This document shows, piece by piece, positions 1-8,050 of a stretch of DNA of 37,038 nucleotides. The notes under the pieces are model-generated. The model worked only from the letters and a program-made list of their open reading frames with translations. It was not told the origin of the DNA and did not search any database. Within the stretch, counting starts at the first letter, position 1. The number at the start of each line of letters is the position of its first letter. The stretch lies in NCBI GenBank assembly GCA_027314025.1, contig DAHVCP010000012.1, positions 1 through 37,038 of the forward strand, in the 5' to 3' direction. The translations under genes were made by a program, and so were the position numbers. Source of the stretch: Acidobacteriota bacterium. GTDB taxonomy: Bacteria; Acidobacteriota; Terriglobia; Terriglobales; SCQP01.

Positions 1-164
1 GGCGCGGCGGCGGGAGTCGCGGCCGGTTGCGCCGCGGCCGCCGCCGGGGCGGAATGTTGATGGCAGCCGGCCAGCGCCACGGCCAGCGCCAGCGTCGCCG
101 CCACCGCCGTCAGCCGGCCCGCGCGCCGCGGCCGCGCCCCCGAGACGTGGAACTCATGCAGCAT
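1..164 (-). CDS. Lipoprotein, N-terminal fragment (cut by window edge)
   Basis: Reading from the ATG at 164 towards base 1 gives 54 codons without a stop. The product has an Arg-rich start, a hydrophobic stretch (VAATLALAVALAGC) ending in a lipobox LAGC with Cys at about residue 34, then an Ala/Pro/Gln-rich linker. This is a lipoprotein signal peptide, so the mature protein should be lipid-anchored in the envelope. The start lies 11 bases after the stop of the upstream cytochrome gene, and an AAGG-containing ribosome site overlaps that stop, so the two are probably co-transcribed and translationally coupled. The functional domain lies outside the window. In Acidobacteriota, genes next to such heme/TPR proteins are sometimes CRTAC1/ASPIC-type propeller proteins, but nothing here can confirm that. 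Confidence 0.65.
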   Translation of the reverse strand, partial: MLHEFHVSGARPRRAGRLTAVAATLALAVALAGCHQHSAPAAAAAQPAATPAAA

Positions 165-175
165 GCTTCGCCGCC

Positions 176-3085
176 TTACCTGCCGGCCGCGCCGTGCCTG
201 GCGTTCCAGGCCGCGCGCAAACGCTGGAAGCGCCTCCGCTGCCGCGTTTGATACGCCGCCACCGAGGTGAGCGGCCCCGCAAGCAGTCCGTTCGGCTGGT
301 CATGCACCGGCTGACGCTCTCGGTTGATATTGGGATGCCGGCGTAGGAACGGACCCAGGTAGGCCTGGGAGCTTTCGTCCAGCTTGAAGCGCTCATAGAG
401 TTTTTCTTCCCGCCGCGACTTGGCCATTTCGCCGGTGCCGCGGTAGCAAAGCATCAAATTATAGTGCGCGTAGATATTTTCGGGATCAATGGCGGTGGCG
501 CGCAGGAACATGGGGATGGCGGCGCGGAACCGCTTCTGCAAAAACAGCAGCCGGCCGGCTTGGTCCAGCACCACGCGGTCCTGGGGATAGGCCATGAGCA
601 CCCGGCGCAGATCCGCCAGCGCCGCCGGATAGTGCCCCGCCGCCTTCTCGATCAGCGCGCGGAAATACAGCGCGCGGGGCACGCCCGGCGACAAGCGCAA
701 CGCATGCTGCACGTAGGGCAGCGCGGCTTGCGTTTCCCCTTCCTGGACGAGCGTGCGGCCGACGTTCAGCCAGCCGTCGGCGTAACTGGGCGCAATCCGG
801 GTCACCTGCCGGAAGGCCGCCTCCGCGCCCGTCAGGTCGCCCTGCAACAACAGGCCGATGCCGTAATCGTTCCAGCGGATGGTGTCGGCGAAGCTGCGGC
901 CGCCGCGAGCATGGGCGGCGGTGCTTCGTCCCAACCGCAGCACGACCCGCGACTGGCTGATGGTCACGATCGGCTCCATGGGGATGTGCTTGATTTTGCC
1001 CGACACATCCGCCGTGGAGGCGTCGTAGGTCATCGGCCGGTCGTCGAACAGCAGGCCGAACTTGCCCGGATGCAGCTGCATCGCATACGCGAATTTGTTG
1101 TACTGGCCGCTGAACTTCCGGTAATTGAGCTTGGCGGTGAGGGTAATCGGCCCGGCGATTCCCGGCGGAATGGGAATCAGGTAATGCACCACCGCGGCCG
1201 AGCCCGGCGGGATGGTGTGGACATAGGCCACCGTGCGGGCGGCGTATTGATTGCGCTTGTTGATGATGTTGCCGTGGATGTCAATCAGCACCGACTTGTA
1301 AAACTGCGCCGTCGGGTCCACCGCGCCATCCGGCTTGAGGCCGCCGCTCCAGTAGAAGACATGGCCCCCGCCGTCGACGGCCTTCAGCTCCAGCCAGCAT
1401 TCCTCGGCGTCAATCGTGCCGCCCGGAAAAAAATGGCCAACCCGCAGATTGCGGTTGACCACGTCCACGCGGATGGTCGTGCCCGGCCGCACCGTCGGCT
1501 GAACCTCATTGAGCGGGGCGATGGCGCGCAGCCGTCCCCCCGCACGCTCCATACCCGGCGCGGCGCCGAAGGTGCCGCTCTCCTCGCCTTGGGCAAATTG
1601 CGTTGATTCCTGCAACTGGTTGGCGGCCGCGCTCCGCACGCGGGCGGCGCCGGTTTCCTGGCTGATGGCGAAGATATCGGTCTTCACCGCGCCCTTGAGC
1701 ATGTGCTCTTCGTCGTGCAGCTGCTTGGAATCCAGGTTGGCGTTGGCGACGGCGGTATTGGCGGCGAAGAAGCGGTGAGAACGGATAAACCCGCCGATCG
1801 CTGCGGGGTCGTTGGAGCGAACGCGCGGCATATGGCAGGTGGCGCAGTTTTCCGAATGGGGCGGATAGTAGAACGATCGTGCCCCGAACCCGCTGACGCC
1901 GCTGCCCTGCCAGGCGTCATATTCGTCGAAACCGCGTTCCCAGCGGTAATCATTGTCGGCGTGATCCAGATGAATCTTGTGGCAGGCGGAGCAGAACTCG
2001 CCAGTCTGTTGGTCGAGAAACGGCTTGAACAACGTCCGGTCATGCGGCGCCGGCTCCAAATAAATCGCCGCCTCATAGGCCAGGTGCACCAGCGGATTTT
2101 TGCTTTCCACCAATTTGTCCAGCGGCGGGTCGGCAATGGTGAAGGAATTGTCGCCGAGGGTGTTGGTGACGTGCACGATGGAGTGGCAGCTGAAGCAGCC
2201 CAGCCCGGCTTGCGCCTCCGGGGTATGGATTTGTTGGATGATCGGGGTTTTCCAACGCCCGGTTAGCAGCACCGCGGGATCGTGGCAGCCGGCGCAAAAG
2301 CGGCTTTGCGCCGTGCCCCGGTCCACGTTTTGCATATAGACGATCGCCTGGCGGTAGTACTGGTTGTTGAAGGAAGAGAAATGGTGCATCGAACTCTTCC
2401 ATTCGCGGTAGATTTGCGCGTGGCATTGCTTGCAGCTCTTCGACGCCAGGAAAAAATTCTCCGGAAGCGGCACGTCGTGCAGGCCTTTGGACGAGATCGT
2501 GTGGATTAGACCGGGAAAGAATGGGCTCTTCTTCCCCCCGTCCTCGGCTATGGCGGAGGTGAAGTCGTATTTCGGGTTGGTGATGATGTAGTAGGGATTG
2601 GGATGAGTGTGGCGCCACGAAATGGCGATGCCGGGAACCAGGATGACGATCGCGGCCAGAGTGGTCCAGATCCACGCCGGGCGAATTCGCGCCTGCGCGG
2701 CGCCTGCGCGGCGCCAGGCCCAGACCGCGAGCACCACCAAAGCGGCAGCGCCAAAACCGGCATGCAGCCAGCGTTCGCGCAGATGGTCGGTCGTGTTGCC
2801 GCGGGCCAATAGGAACAGGCCAAAACCGGCGCACACCAGCAAGAGCCACCAGAAGCCCGCGGCGAGTCTCCCGCCGCCGCCCTCGCGCCGCCAGCGCCGC
2901 CAGGCGGGCACGCCCCAGGCGATGACGCCCAGACCCAGCAAGGTGTGCGCGAAAACGGCGGCGACGAAGACCAGCGTGGACGAGGGAAAGGAAACGGTAT
3001 AGGTCGCCGTCAGCGCGGCGGCCGCTAAAATCACCCAGAACCACCAGCGGCGGGCAATTCCCCAAGTATTCATGGTCCGCCCCAC
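176..3085 (-). CDS. Membrane-anchored pentaheme cytochrome c with C-terminal TPR domain
   Basis: The 969-residue protein has about five hydrophobic segments in residues 14-155, then a periplasmic region with five CXXCH heme sites: CKQCH 218-222, CAGCH 264-268, CFSCH 297-301, CSACH 365-369 and CATCH 414-418. The heme region resembles the cytochrome c554 type. A beta-rich region of unclear function follows, then about four TPR units near residues 750-905. The likely role is periplasmic electron transfer, with the TPRs binding a partner; the donor and acceptor are unknown. The first possible start is GTG at 3085; ATG at 3073 is an alternative and is favoured if the TAGAAT just upstream is the promoter -10. 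The partial lipoprotein follows immediately. The family is clear, the exact function is not. Confidence 0.88.
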   Translation of the reverse strand: MGRTMNTWGIARRWWFWVILAAAALTATYTVSFPSSTLVFVAAVFAHTLLGLGVIAWGVPAWRRWRREGGGGRLAAGFWWLLLVCAGFGLFLLARGNTTDHLRERWLHAGFGAAALVVLAVWAWRRAGAAQARIRPAWIWTTLAAIVILVPGIAISWRHTHPNPYYIITNPKYDFTSAIAEDGGKKSPFFPGLIHTISSKGLHDVPLPENFFLASKSCKQCHAQIYREWKSSMHHFSSFNNQYYRQAIVYMQNVDRGTAQSRFCAGCHDPAVLLTGRWKTPIIQQIHTPEAQAGLGCFSCHSIVHVTNTLGDNSFTIADPPLDKLVESKNPLVHLAYEAAIYLEPAPHDRTLFKPFLDQQTGEFCSACHKIHLDHADNDYRWERGFDEYDAWQGSGVSGFGARSFYYPPHSENCATCHMPRVRSNDPAAIGGFIRSHRFFAANTAVANANLDSKQLHDEEHMLKGAVKTDIFAISQETGAARVRSAAANQLQESTQFAQGEESGTFGAAPGMERAGGRLRAIAPLNEVQPTVRPGTTIRVDVVNRNLRVGHFFPGGTIDAEECWLELKAVDGGGHVFYWSGGLKPDGAVDPTAQFYKSVLIDIHGNIINKRNQYAARTVAYVHTIPPGSAAVVHYLIPIPPGIAGPITLTAKLNYRKFSGQYNKFAYAMQLHPGKFGLLFDDRPMTYDASTADVSGKIKHIPMEPIVTISQSRVVLRLGRSTAAHARGGRSFADTIRWNDYGIGLLLQGDLTGAEAAFRQVTRIAPSYADGWLNVGRTLVQEGETQAALPYVQHALRLSPGVPRALYFRALIEKAAGHYPAALADLRRVLMAYPQDRVVLDQAGRLLFLQKRFRAAIPMFLRATAIDPENIYAHYNLMLCYRGTGEMAKSRREEKLYERFKLDESSQAYLGPFLRRHPNINRERQPVHDQPNGLLAGPLTSVAAYQTRQRRRFQRLRAAWNARHGAAGR

Positions 3086-3091
3086 ATTCTA
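3086..3091 (-). promoter_or_regulatory. Candidate -10 hexamer (TAGAAT) for the cytochrome gene
   Basis: TAGAAT on the minus strand matches five of six bases of the sigma70 -10 consensus and sits in a short AT-rich island. It directly abuts the GTG at 3085 and lies 12 bases before the in-frame ATG at 3073. Transcription would begin near 3079, which would put the GTG outside the message and favour the ATG. No convincing -35 is visible at the right distance. Confidence 0.3.
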
Positions 3092-3190
3092 TTCGCCGAG
3101 GGGCCCTCCGCCCATACTCAAAACCAATTACCCCAAGGACCAGAAATCGGTGACCCAGCCCACCGTTCATAACCGCCTCCCGCCGCGGGC

Positions 3191-3200
3191 TGGCATGCCA
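3191..3200. promoter_or_regulatory. Perfect 10-bp palindrome upstream of pgk
   Basis: TGGCATGCCA is a perfect palindrome ending 17 bases before the pgk ATG, in the 132-base divergent gap between pgk and the cytochrome gene. Its place is suitable for an operator, but no regulator family can be named from it and it could be chance. Confidence 0.25.
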
Positions 3201-3217
3201 CACTAAGCTTTACCGTC

Positions 3218-4456
3218 ATGGCCAAACTCACCCTTCGTGATATCCCCGTCGCGCAGCGCCGCGTGCTGGTCCGGGTGGATTTCAATGTGCCCTTGGACCA
3301 CGGTGGCGTCGCCGACGACACCCGCATCCGCGCCACCCTTCCCACCCTGCAATATCTGCTGCAACAGCAGGCCAAGCCCATCCTCTGCTCCCACTTGGGA
3401 CGTCCCAAGGGAAAGCCGGATCCCGCGTATACGCTCCGGCCGGTTGCCGAGCGCCTGCGGGTACTGCTGAACGAGCGGCTGGGCGGCGATGCGCAAGTCG
3501 GGTTTTGTCCCGAAACCGTGGGCATGCAGGCGCGCGAAATGGCGCAGGCCCTGGAACCAGGCCACGTGCTGCTCCTGGAGAATCTCCGCTTTCAGCCGCA
3601 GGAAGAAGCTAACGATGCGGGATTTGCCCGCGAGCTGGCCAGCCTGGCGGAGGTCTATATCAACGACGCCTTTGGCAGCGCGCATCGCGCCCACGCCTCA
3701 ACGGTCGGCGTCACGCAGTTTCTGCATCCCGCCGCCGCCGGATTCCTCATGGAACGGGAGTTGCGTTATTTGGGTGATGCCTTGGGAAATCCCCGGCATC
3801 CCTTCGTGGTCATCCTCGGCGGCGCCAAGGTGGCGGACAAGCTGCCGGTCATGGAAAGTTTAGCCCACCACGCCGACGTCATTCTGGTTGGCGGGGGAAT
3901 GGCGTATACCTTTCTCGCGGCGCAAGGCCAAACGGTCGGCGCCTCCCTCTGCGAGCCGGACAAATTCGATGTCGCCCGCGGCGTATTGGCCCGCGCCGAC
4001 GGCGGCAAACACAAATTTCGCCTGTCGCTGCCGGTGGACCACGTGGTCGCCGCCAAGCTGGAACGCGGCGCGGCGCACCAAACCGTCAGCGCCATTCCAG
4101 CCGGGCAGAAAGCGCTGGATATCGGCCCCAAGACCCGGGAGCTCTACGCCGCCGAGATCGCGCGGGCGAAAACCATTGTTTGGAACGGCCCGATGGGGGT
4201 CTTTGAGATCCCGCCCTTCGATCAGGGAACCGTCGCGATTGCCCGGGCGGTGGCGGAAGCCAGCCGCCACGGAGCGACCTCCATCGCCGGCGGCGGCGAT
4301 TCCGTCGCGGCCATCGAGGCCGCCGGCGTCACCAGCCAAATCACGCACATCTCCACCGGCGGCGGCGCATCGCTGGAGTTTCTGGCTGGGGTGCCGCTGC
4401 CCGGCGTGACCGCCCTAACCAATGCCGGCCACGAACCCAAGGGAGGCGCCCGCTGA
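3218..4456 (+). CDS. pgk: Phosphoglycerate kinase
   Basis: This is the glycolytic and gluconeogenic enzyme that moves a phosphate between 1,3-bisphosphoglycerate and ADP in the cytosol. At 412 residues it is close to the usual bacterial length of about 390-400. Family motifs are present in order: VDFNVPLD from residue 20, SHLGRPKG from 58, LLENLRF, DAFGSAHRAHAS, GGAKVADKLPV, VWNGPMGVFE, and the nucleotide-binding GGGDS at 358-362 followed by STGGGASLEFL. The ATG at 3218 gives the normal N-terminus. The stop overlaps the tpiA start by one base (TGATG), so the two are translationally coupled. No gap gene is next to it in this window. Confidence 0.98.
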   Translation: MAKLTLRDIPVAQRRVLVRVDFNVPLDHGGVADDTRIRATLPTLQYLLQQQAKPILCSHLGRPKGKPDPAYTLRPVAERLRVLLNERLGGDAQVGFCPETVGMQAREMAQALEPGHVLLLENLRFQPQEEANDAGFARELASLAEVYINDAFGSAHRAHASTVGVTQFLHPAAAGFLMERELRYLGDALGNPRHPFVVILGGAKVADKLPVMESLAHHADVILVGGGMAYTFLAAQGQTVGASLCEPDKFDVARGVLARADGGKHKFRLSLPVDHVVAAKLERGAAHQTVSAIPAGQKALDIGPKTRELYAAEIARAKTIVWNGPMGVFEIPPFDQGTVAIARAVAEASRHGATSIAGGGDSVAAIEAAGVTSQITHISTGGGASLEFLAGVPLPGVTALTNAGHEPKGGAR

Positions 4457-5229
4457 TGCCTTCGCGCGACCGCCATCACCGCCGGCCGATTATCGCGGCC
4501 AACTGGAAGATGCACAAAACCGGCGCCGACGCCAGCGCCTTCTTCGCCGAGTTAACCCAGGCGCTGGGCAATGAGCCGCGCCACTTCGCCGTGGTCGCCC
4601 CGCCGTTTACCGCCATTGCGGCGGCGGTGGAGGCGGCGCGGGACCTGCCCGATTTCGCCATCGCCGGCCAGAACTGCGATTGGCGCGCCAGCGGCGCCTT
4701 TACCGGCGAGGTGTCGGCGCCGATGTTGGCCGCAGCCGGTTGTGGCTATGTGATTATCGGGCACTCCGAACGGCGGCAATTCTTCGGCGAAACCGATGAG
4801 TCGGTGAACCGGCGCATCCGCGCCGCCCTGGACGCCGGCTTGGTGGCGCTGGTTTGCGTCGGCGAAACCCTGGCCGAGCGCGAAGCCGGCCAGACCGAGG
4901 CGGTATTGACCCGCCAGTTCGAGCGCGGGTTCCATGGTTTCAGCTCCGATGAAATGCTCCATTGCGCCCTGGCCTATGAGCCGGTATGGGCGATCGGCAC
5001 GGGACGCACAGCCACTCCGGAAATGGCCCAGCAAGCCCATGCCGTGCTGCGCGGCCTGGCGCACCGGCTGGGCGGTGGCGAAGTCGCTCACCACCTGCGC
5101 ATCCTGTATGGCGGCAGCGTCAAGCCCGACAACTTGACCGGCCTGCTGGCCCAGCCCGACATTGACGGCGGCCTGGTCGGCGGCGCCAGCCTGGACGCCA
5201 AAAGCTTCGCCACGCTGCTGCGCAGCTGA
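4456..5229 (+). CDS. tpiA: Triose-phosphate isomerase
   Basis: This enzyme interconverts dihydroxyacetone phosphate and glyceraldehyde 3-phosphate. At 257 residues it has the usual length and a short basic N-terminal extension. Active-site residues are visible: Asn16 and Lys18 in NWKMHK, the electrophile His103 in IIGHSERR, and the base Glu175 in AYEPVWAIGTG; the phosphate-binding loop ILYGGSVKPDN is near the C-terminus. The ATG overlaps the pgk stop by one base, which fixes the start and shows coupling. A secG gene often follows tpiA in other bacteria, but here the next gene is convergent and unrelated. Confidence 0.98.
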   Translation: MPSRDRHHRRPIIAANWKMHKTGADASAFFAELTQALGNEPRHFAVVAPPFTAIAAAVEAARDLPDFAIAGQNCDWRASGAFTGEVSAPMLAAAGCGYVIIGHSERRQFFGETDESVNRRIRAALDAGLVALVCVGETLAEREAGQTEAVLTRQFERGFHGFSSDEMLHCALAYEPVWAIGTGRTATPEMAQQAHAVLRGLAHRLGGGEVAHHLRILYGGSVKPDNLTGLLAQPDIDGGLVGGASLDAKSFATLLRS

Positions 5230-5300
5230 AATCCGCCCGGCGAGATCGGCAATTGGCGCGGCGCCGGCGCCGGCCGCCGCGCCCTACCGCGCGAGGCCAT

Positions 5301-5322
5301 TGCGCCCGAGCCGCAGGGCGCA
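5301..5322. terminator. Weak hairpin between convergent tpiA and Asp-box gene
   Basis: TGCGCCC (5301-5307) pairs with GGGCGCA (5316-5322) around an 8-base loop. It lies in the 98-base gap between two convergent genes, where a bidirectional terminator is expected. Neither side has a T-tract, so it is not a textbook intrinsic terminator. Confidence 0.3.
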
Positions 5323-5327
5323 TTGTG

Positions 5328-6641
5328 CTATCTTCTCGTTCCGCCACGAAAATCAACGATGAACTCCGCAGGCACTCCGACCGCCTGTCCGCGCAGCAGA
5401 ACGGGGCGAAACCGCCAGCGCGAGGCGGCGGCTAGCGCGGCATGCGCCGCAAACGCACTCGGAGCGGCGCGCAAGGCCAGCGCCACGACCCGGCCCCTGG
5501 GACCGACCCATGCGGCCAACCGCACTTGATCATCGCGATAGCGCCGAAGCAACAGTGGTGCCAGCGAGGGCGAGGCGCAGCGAAGGCAGTGAAGGCGCAT
5601 GCCTTTGCCTATGCGTGATCGGGCCGGGTACGCGGTCGGGGGATCGCGGCGGGGCGGACCGGTGAGGGCGCAGCGCAGGGTGTCCCCGACGTCGCAAACG
5701 ACGCCGGCCGCGGATGCCCATCCGGTAATAATCCGGTGGTCAAGGGGAACCGGGTAACTCCAGGGCAGGGTGAACGCGGAGGGATCAGCAAATGGTTCCC
5801 ACCCGCGGTTGGTGCGGCAGCCCTGGCTCGTGCATAGCGCGCCTAGCCTCTTCACGCCGAGGACCATCCGCCAGTGCGCACCATCGCTAGAGCTGAGAAG
5901 TAGCGGCCGCAGCTTCCCGGACGACCGGGCGGCAACCCAGTACCTTCCCCGCGCAGCCGCGACACCGAGCGGCACGGCACGGTGAATAGACAGGCTCGAC
6001 CAAGGACCCCCAACGCTGGAGGACCGCAGCAGCCAAAACCGTTTAGGCCCGCGTACGAGCCCCGTGCGGTCCGGCAAACGCTCCTCCAGCAGGACCGCGC
6101 CATGCGCGTTCAGGACAGTGGCTGACACGACTGTGCTCAGTCGGAGAGCCATCTCAGCCCGCCACTCTTGCGGGTGGCCGAAGCCGAAACCACTTGGACC
6201 AACCAGAAAGTCGCGTTTGGGGCCGGCAAAAAATGCCTGCGTCACCGTAAAGCCGGGGCTCCCCCAATCGCTCCAGGATCGGCCCCCATTCTTGCTGGCC
6301 AAAGAGATATCCTCAGCGCCGAAGGCATACACATGATGCGGTGCGGCGAAGGCCAACGTAAACAGCAGCTCGCCGTTAGGGCGAAAATGGCGGATCCGCC
6401 AGGTGCGGCCGCCGTCGCGGGACTCGGCGATCATCTCATCCCAGCCGCAGACCCACAGGTCTTTGCCATGCGCGGCGATTCCCAGCGGGGTCGCCGGCAA
6501 GCGAATCGTGGTCCAATGCCGGGCGCTCAGCGTAACCGCCGGCGGGTTGCGCGGCGGTTTGGGGCGCGCCCAGGCGGCAAGGGCGCAAACGCACACCATC
6601 GCTCCGCATAACGTGCCGCGCCATCCGGCCATACGCGCCAT
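5328..6641 (-). CDS. Exported Asp-box (BNR) propeller protein with C-terminal TonB-C-like domain
   Basis: The 437-residue protein starts with a signal peptide (about residues 1-25, ending near AAWA). The body has beta-propeller character with two Asp-box motifs, SRDGGRTW and SKNGGRSW, as in sialidase-like or Ycf48-like repeats. The last 70 or so residues match the TonB C-terminal pattern: hydrophobic strands, PRGRVVALAL, then AALAAASRWRFRPVLLRG and a closing strand VPAEFIVDF. No TonB-type N-terminal anchor or Pro-rich linker is seen, so it is probably a periplasmic or secreted binding protein and not an energy transducer. The ATG at 6641 has an AGGAGG ribosome site five bases upstream. Function is unknown. 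It lies 98 bases downstream of lolC on the same strand. Confidence 0.75.
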   Translation of the reverse strand: MARMAGWRGTLCGAMVCVCALAAWARPKPPRNPPAVTLSARHWTTIRLPATPLGIAAHGKDLWVCGWDEMIAESRDGGRTWRIRHFRPNGELLFTLAFAAPHHVYAFGAEDISLASKNGGRSWSDWGSPGFTVTQAFFAGPKRDFLVGPSGFGFGHPQEWRAEMALRLSTVVSATVLNAHGAVLLEERLPDRTGLVRGPKRFWLLRSSSVGGPWSSLSIHRAVPLGVAAARGRYWVAARSSGKLRPLLLSSSDGAHWRMVLGVKRLGALCTSQGCRTNRGWEPFADPSAFTLPWSYPVPLDHRIITGWASAAGVVCDVGDTLRCALTGPPRRDPPTAYPARSRIGKGMRLHCLRCASPSLAPLLLRRYRDDQVRLAAWVGPRGRVVALALRAAPSAFAAHAALAAASRWRFRPVLLRGQAVGVPAEFIVDFRGGTRR

Positions 6642-6739
6642 TATAGCCTCCTACCGCGCCACACCGGCGAGTGAGCCTCCGGGCGGCGAGGACGGCCGCG
6701 GAACACGGAGGGCAACCCGAACGCGCGCCGCGCTGGCGG

Positions 6740-7966
6740 CTATTCGTAGCGCAGGATTTCGGCGGGGCGGATCTGCACCGCCCGGCGCGCCGGATACAGC
6801 GTCGCCACCAAACTGACCAATAGGGCGATCGCGGCTACCATCACGCCGTCGCTCCAGCGGGCATCGAAGGGAACGTAATTGACGGCGTAAACCTTCGCCG
6901 ACAACGGAATCCAATGATAGGCATTGGCCGCCCAGGCGAAGCTAAAGCTCACCGCCAAGCCGATGGCCGTGCCGACGATGGCGATGACCACGCCTTGATA
7001 GATAAAGATGCGGCGGATCTGCCGCCGCCGCGCCCCCATGCTGAGCAGGACGGCGATCTCGCGCCGCTTTTCAATGACCAGCATGCTGAGCAAGATCAAG
7101 ACGTTCAGCCCGGCGATGAAGACGATCAAGCCGATGATCAGCACCGTGCCCAGACGTTCGGTCTGGAGCGCCTGGAAGATCGCGTGATTTTGCGCCATCC
7201 AGGTGGTGGCGGCGAACTTCGGCCCGGCCAGCTGCATCGCCGCCTGCGCCACCGCCGGAGCGGCATAGATGTCATCCAGACCGAACTCGATCACGCTGGC
7301 GTAATCCCCGCCGGGGTGGAGCTGCTGGGCGGCGCGAAAGCCGGTGTAGGCCCATTGCGAATCGAAGTCCTCAAACCCGGAACGCAGGACGCCCACCACG
7401 CGAAACGAGACCGAGCGGCCGGCATAACCCAGCGGCGTGAGCACGGCGTTGGGCACGTACATCTGGACGTAACCGCCGACGCCTACGCCCAGCGCGCGCG
7501 CCAGCCCACGGCCCAAAATCAGATTCTGCGCCGCGGGATGCGCCTGCAGCGGCTGCCAGGAGCCCGCAATCACATGGGTCAGCATGCGGCTGACCCGCAG
7601 CTCCTGGCGCGGGATAACGCCCTTCACGAAGGTCGCCGCGCCGCGCGCGCCGCGGCTTAAGTACACCTCGTCATAGATCGCCGGCGCCAGCGCGCGAACA
7701 TGGGGCAGGCGCGCCAGCCGCCGCATCAGCGCGCGGTAATGGTGGATGCCGGTGGGCTCGCGGTGCTGCAGGTTCAGTTCGGTGGTGGCGCCGACCAGTT
7801 CGGTTTGCAGCGCCTGGCGGAAGCCGTTGGTGATGGCCAGGGCCAGGATCAGCGCGCCCACGCCGGCGGCGAAGCTGAGGATGGCGATGGCGGTAATGAC
7901 CGACACCAGCCCCCGCCCGCGGCGCGGCCGCAGATAGCGAAGGGCGACAAAAGAAGACAAGCTCAT
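6740..7966 (-). CDS. lolC: Lipoprotein-releasing ABC transporter permease (LolC/LolE family)
   Basis: At 408 residues the protein has the family's usual length and layout. The N-terminus FVALRYLRPRRGRG leads into a first membrane helix, a large periplasmic domain (about residues 45-270) follows, and three helices at the C-terminus carry the FtsX-type domain with the cytoplasmic motif SMGARRRQIRRIF. LolC/E with LolD extracts mature lipoproteins from the inner membrane and hands them to LolA. A single LolC/E-type permease probably acts as a homodimer. The start fits the conserved N-terminus, although no ribosome site precedes it. Unusually, lolD is divergent across an 84-base gap rather than downstream on the same strand. 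LolC and LolE cannot be told apart here. Confidence 0.9.
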   Translation of the reverse strand: MSLSSFVALRYLRPRRGRGLVSVITAIAILSFAAGVGALILALAITNGFRQALQTELVGATTELNLQHREPTGIHHYRALMRRLARLPHVRALAPAIYDEVYLSRGARGAATFVKGVIPRQELRVSRMLTHVIAGSWQPLQAHPAAQNLILGRGLARALGVGVGGYVQMYVPNAVLTPLGYAGRSVSFRVVGVLRSGFEDFDSQWAYTGFRAAQQLHPGGDYASVIEFGLDDIYAAPAVAQAAMQLAGPKFAATTWMAQNHAIFQALQTERLGTVLIIGLIVFIAGLNVLILLSMLVIEKRREIAVLLSMGARRRQIRRIFIYQGVVIAIVGTAIGLAVSFSFAWAANAYHWIPLSAKVYAVNYVPFDARWSDGVMVAAIALLVSLVATLYPARRAVQIRPAEILRYE

Positions 7967-8036
7967 TGGCCGGGGGGGAGCCGCGGCGGCTAATCGCGCC
8001 CCTTTTTACTGTAGCGGTTTGCGCGGCCGGGTGGCG

Positions 8037-8042
8037 GATAAT
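8037..8042 (+). promoter_or_regulatory. Candidate -10 hexamer (GATAAT) just before lolD
   Basis: GATAAT matches five of six bases of the -10 consensus and ends eight bases before the lolD ATG, in an AT-rich patch of a GC-rich gap. Transcription from it would begin at or next to the ATG, giving a nearly leaderless message. This agrees with the lack of a Shine-Dalgarno sequence. No clear -35 is seen. Confidence 0.35.
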
Positions 8043-8050
8043 AACAAAAG

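Noticed and set aside
6630-6645. Perfect TATAAT at the start of the Asp-box gene as a promoter
   Set aside because: It includes the ATG itself and lies between a strong AGGAGG ribosome site and the start, so it is a by-product of ATA-ATG.
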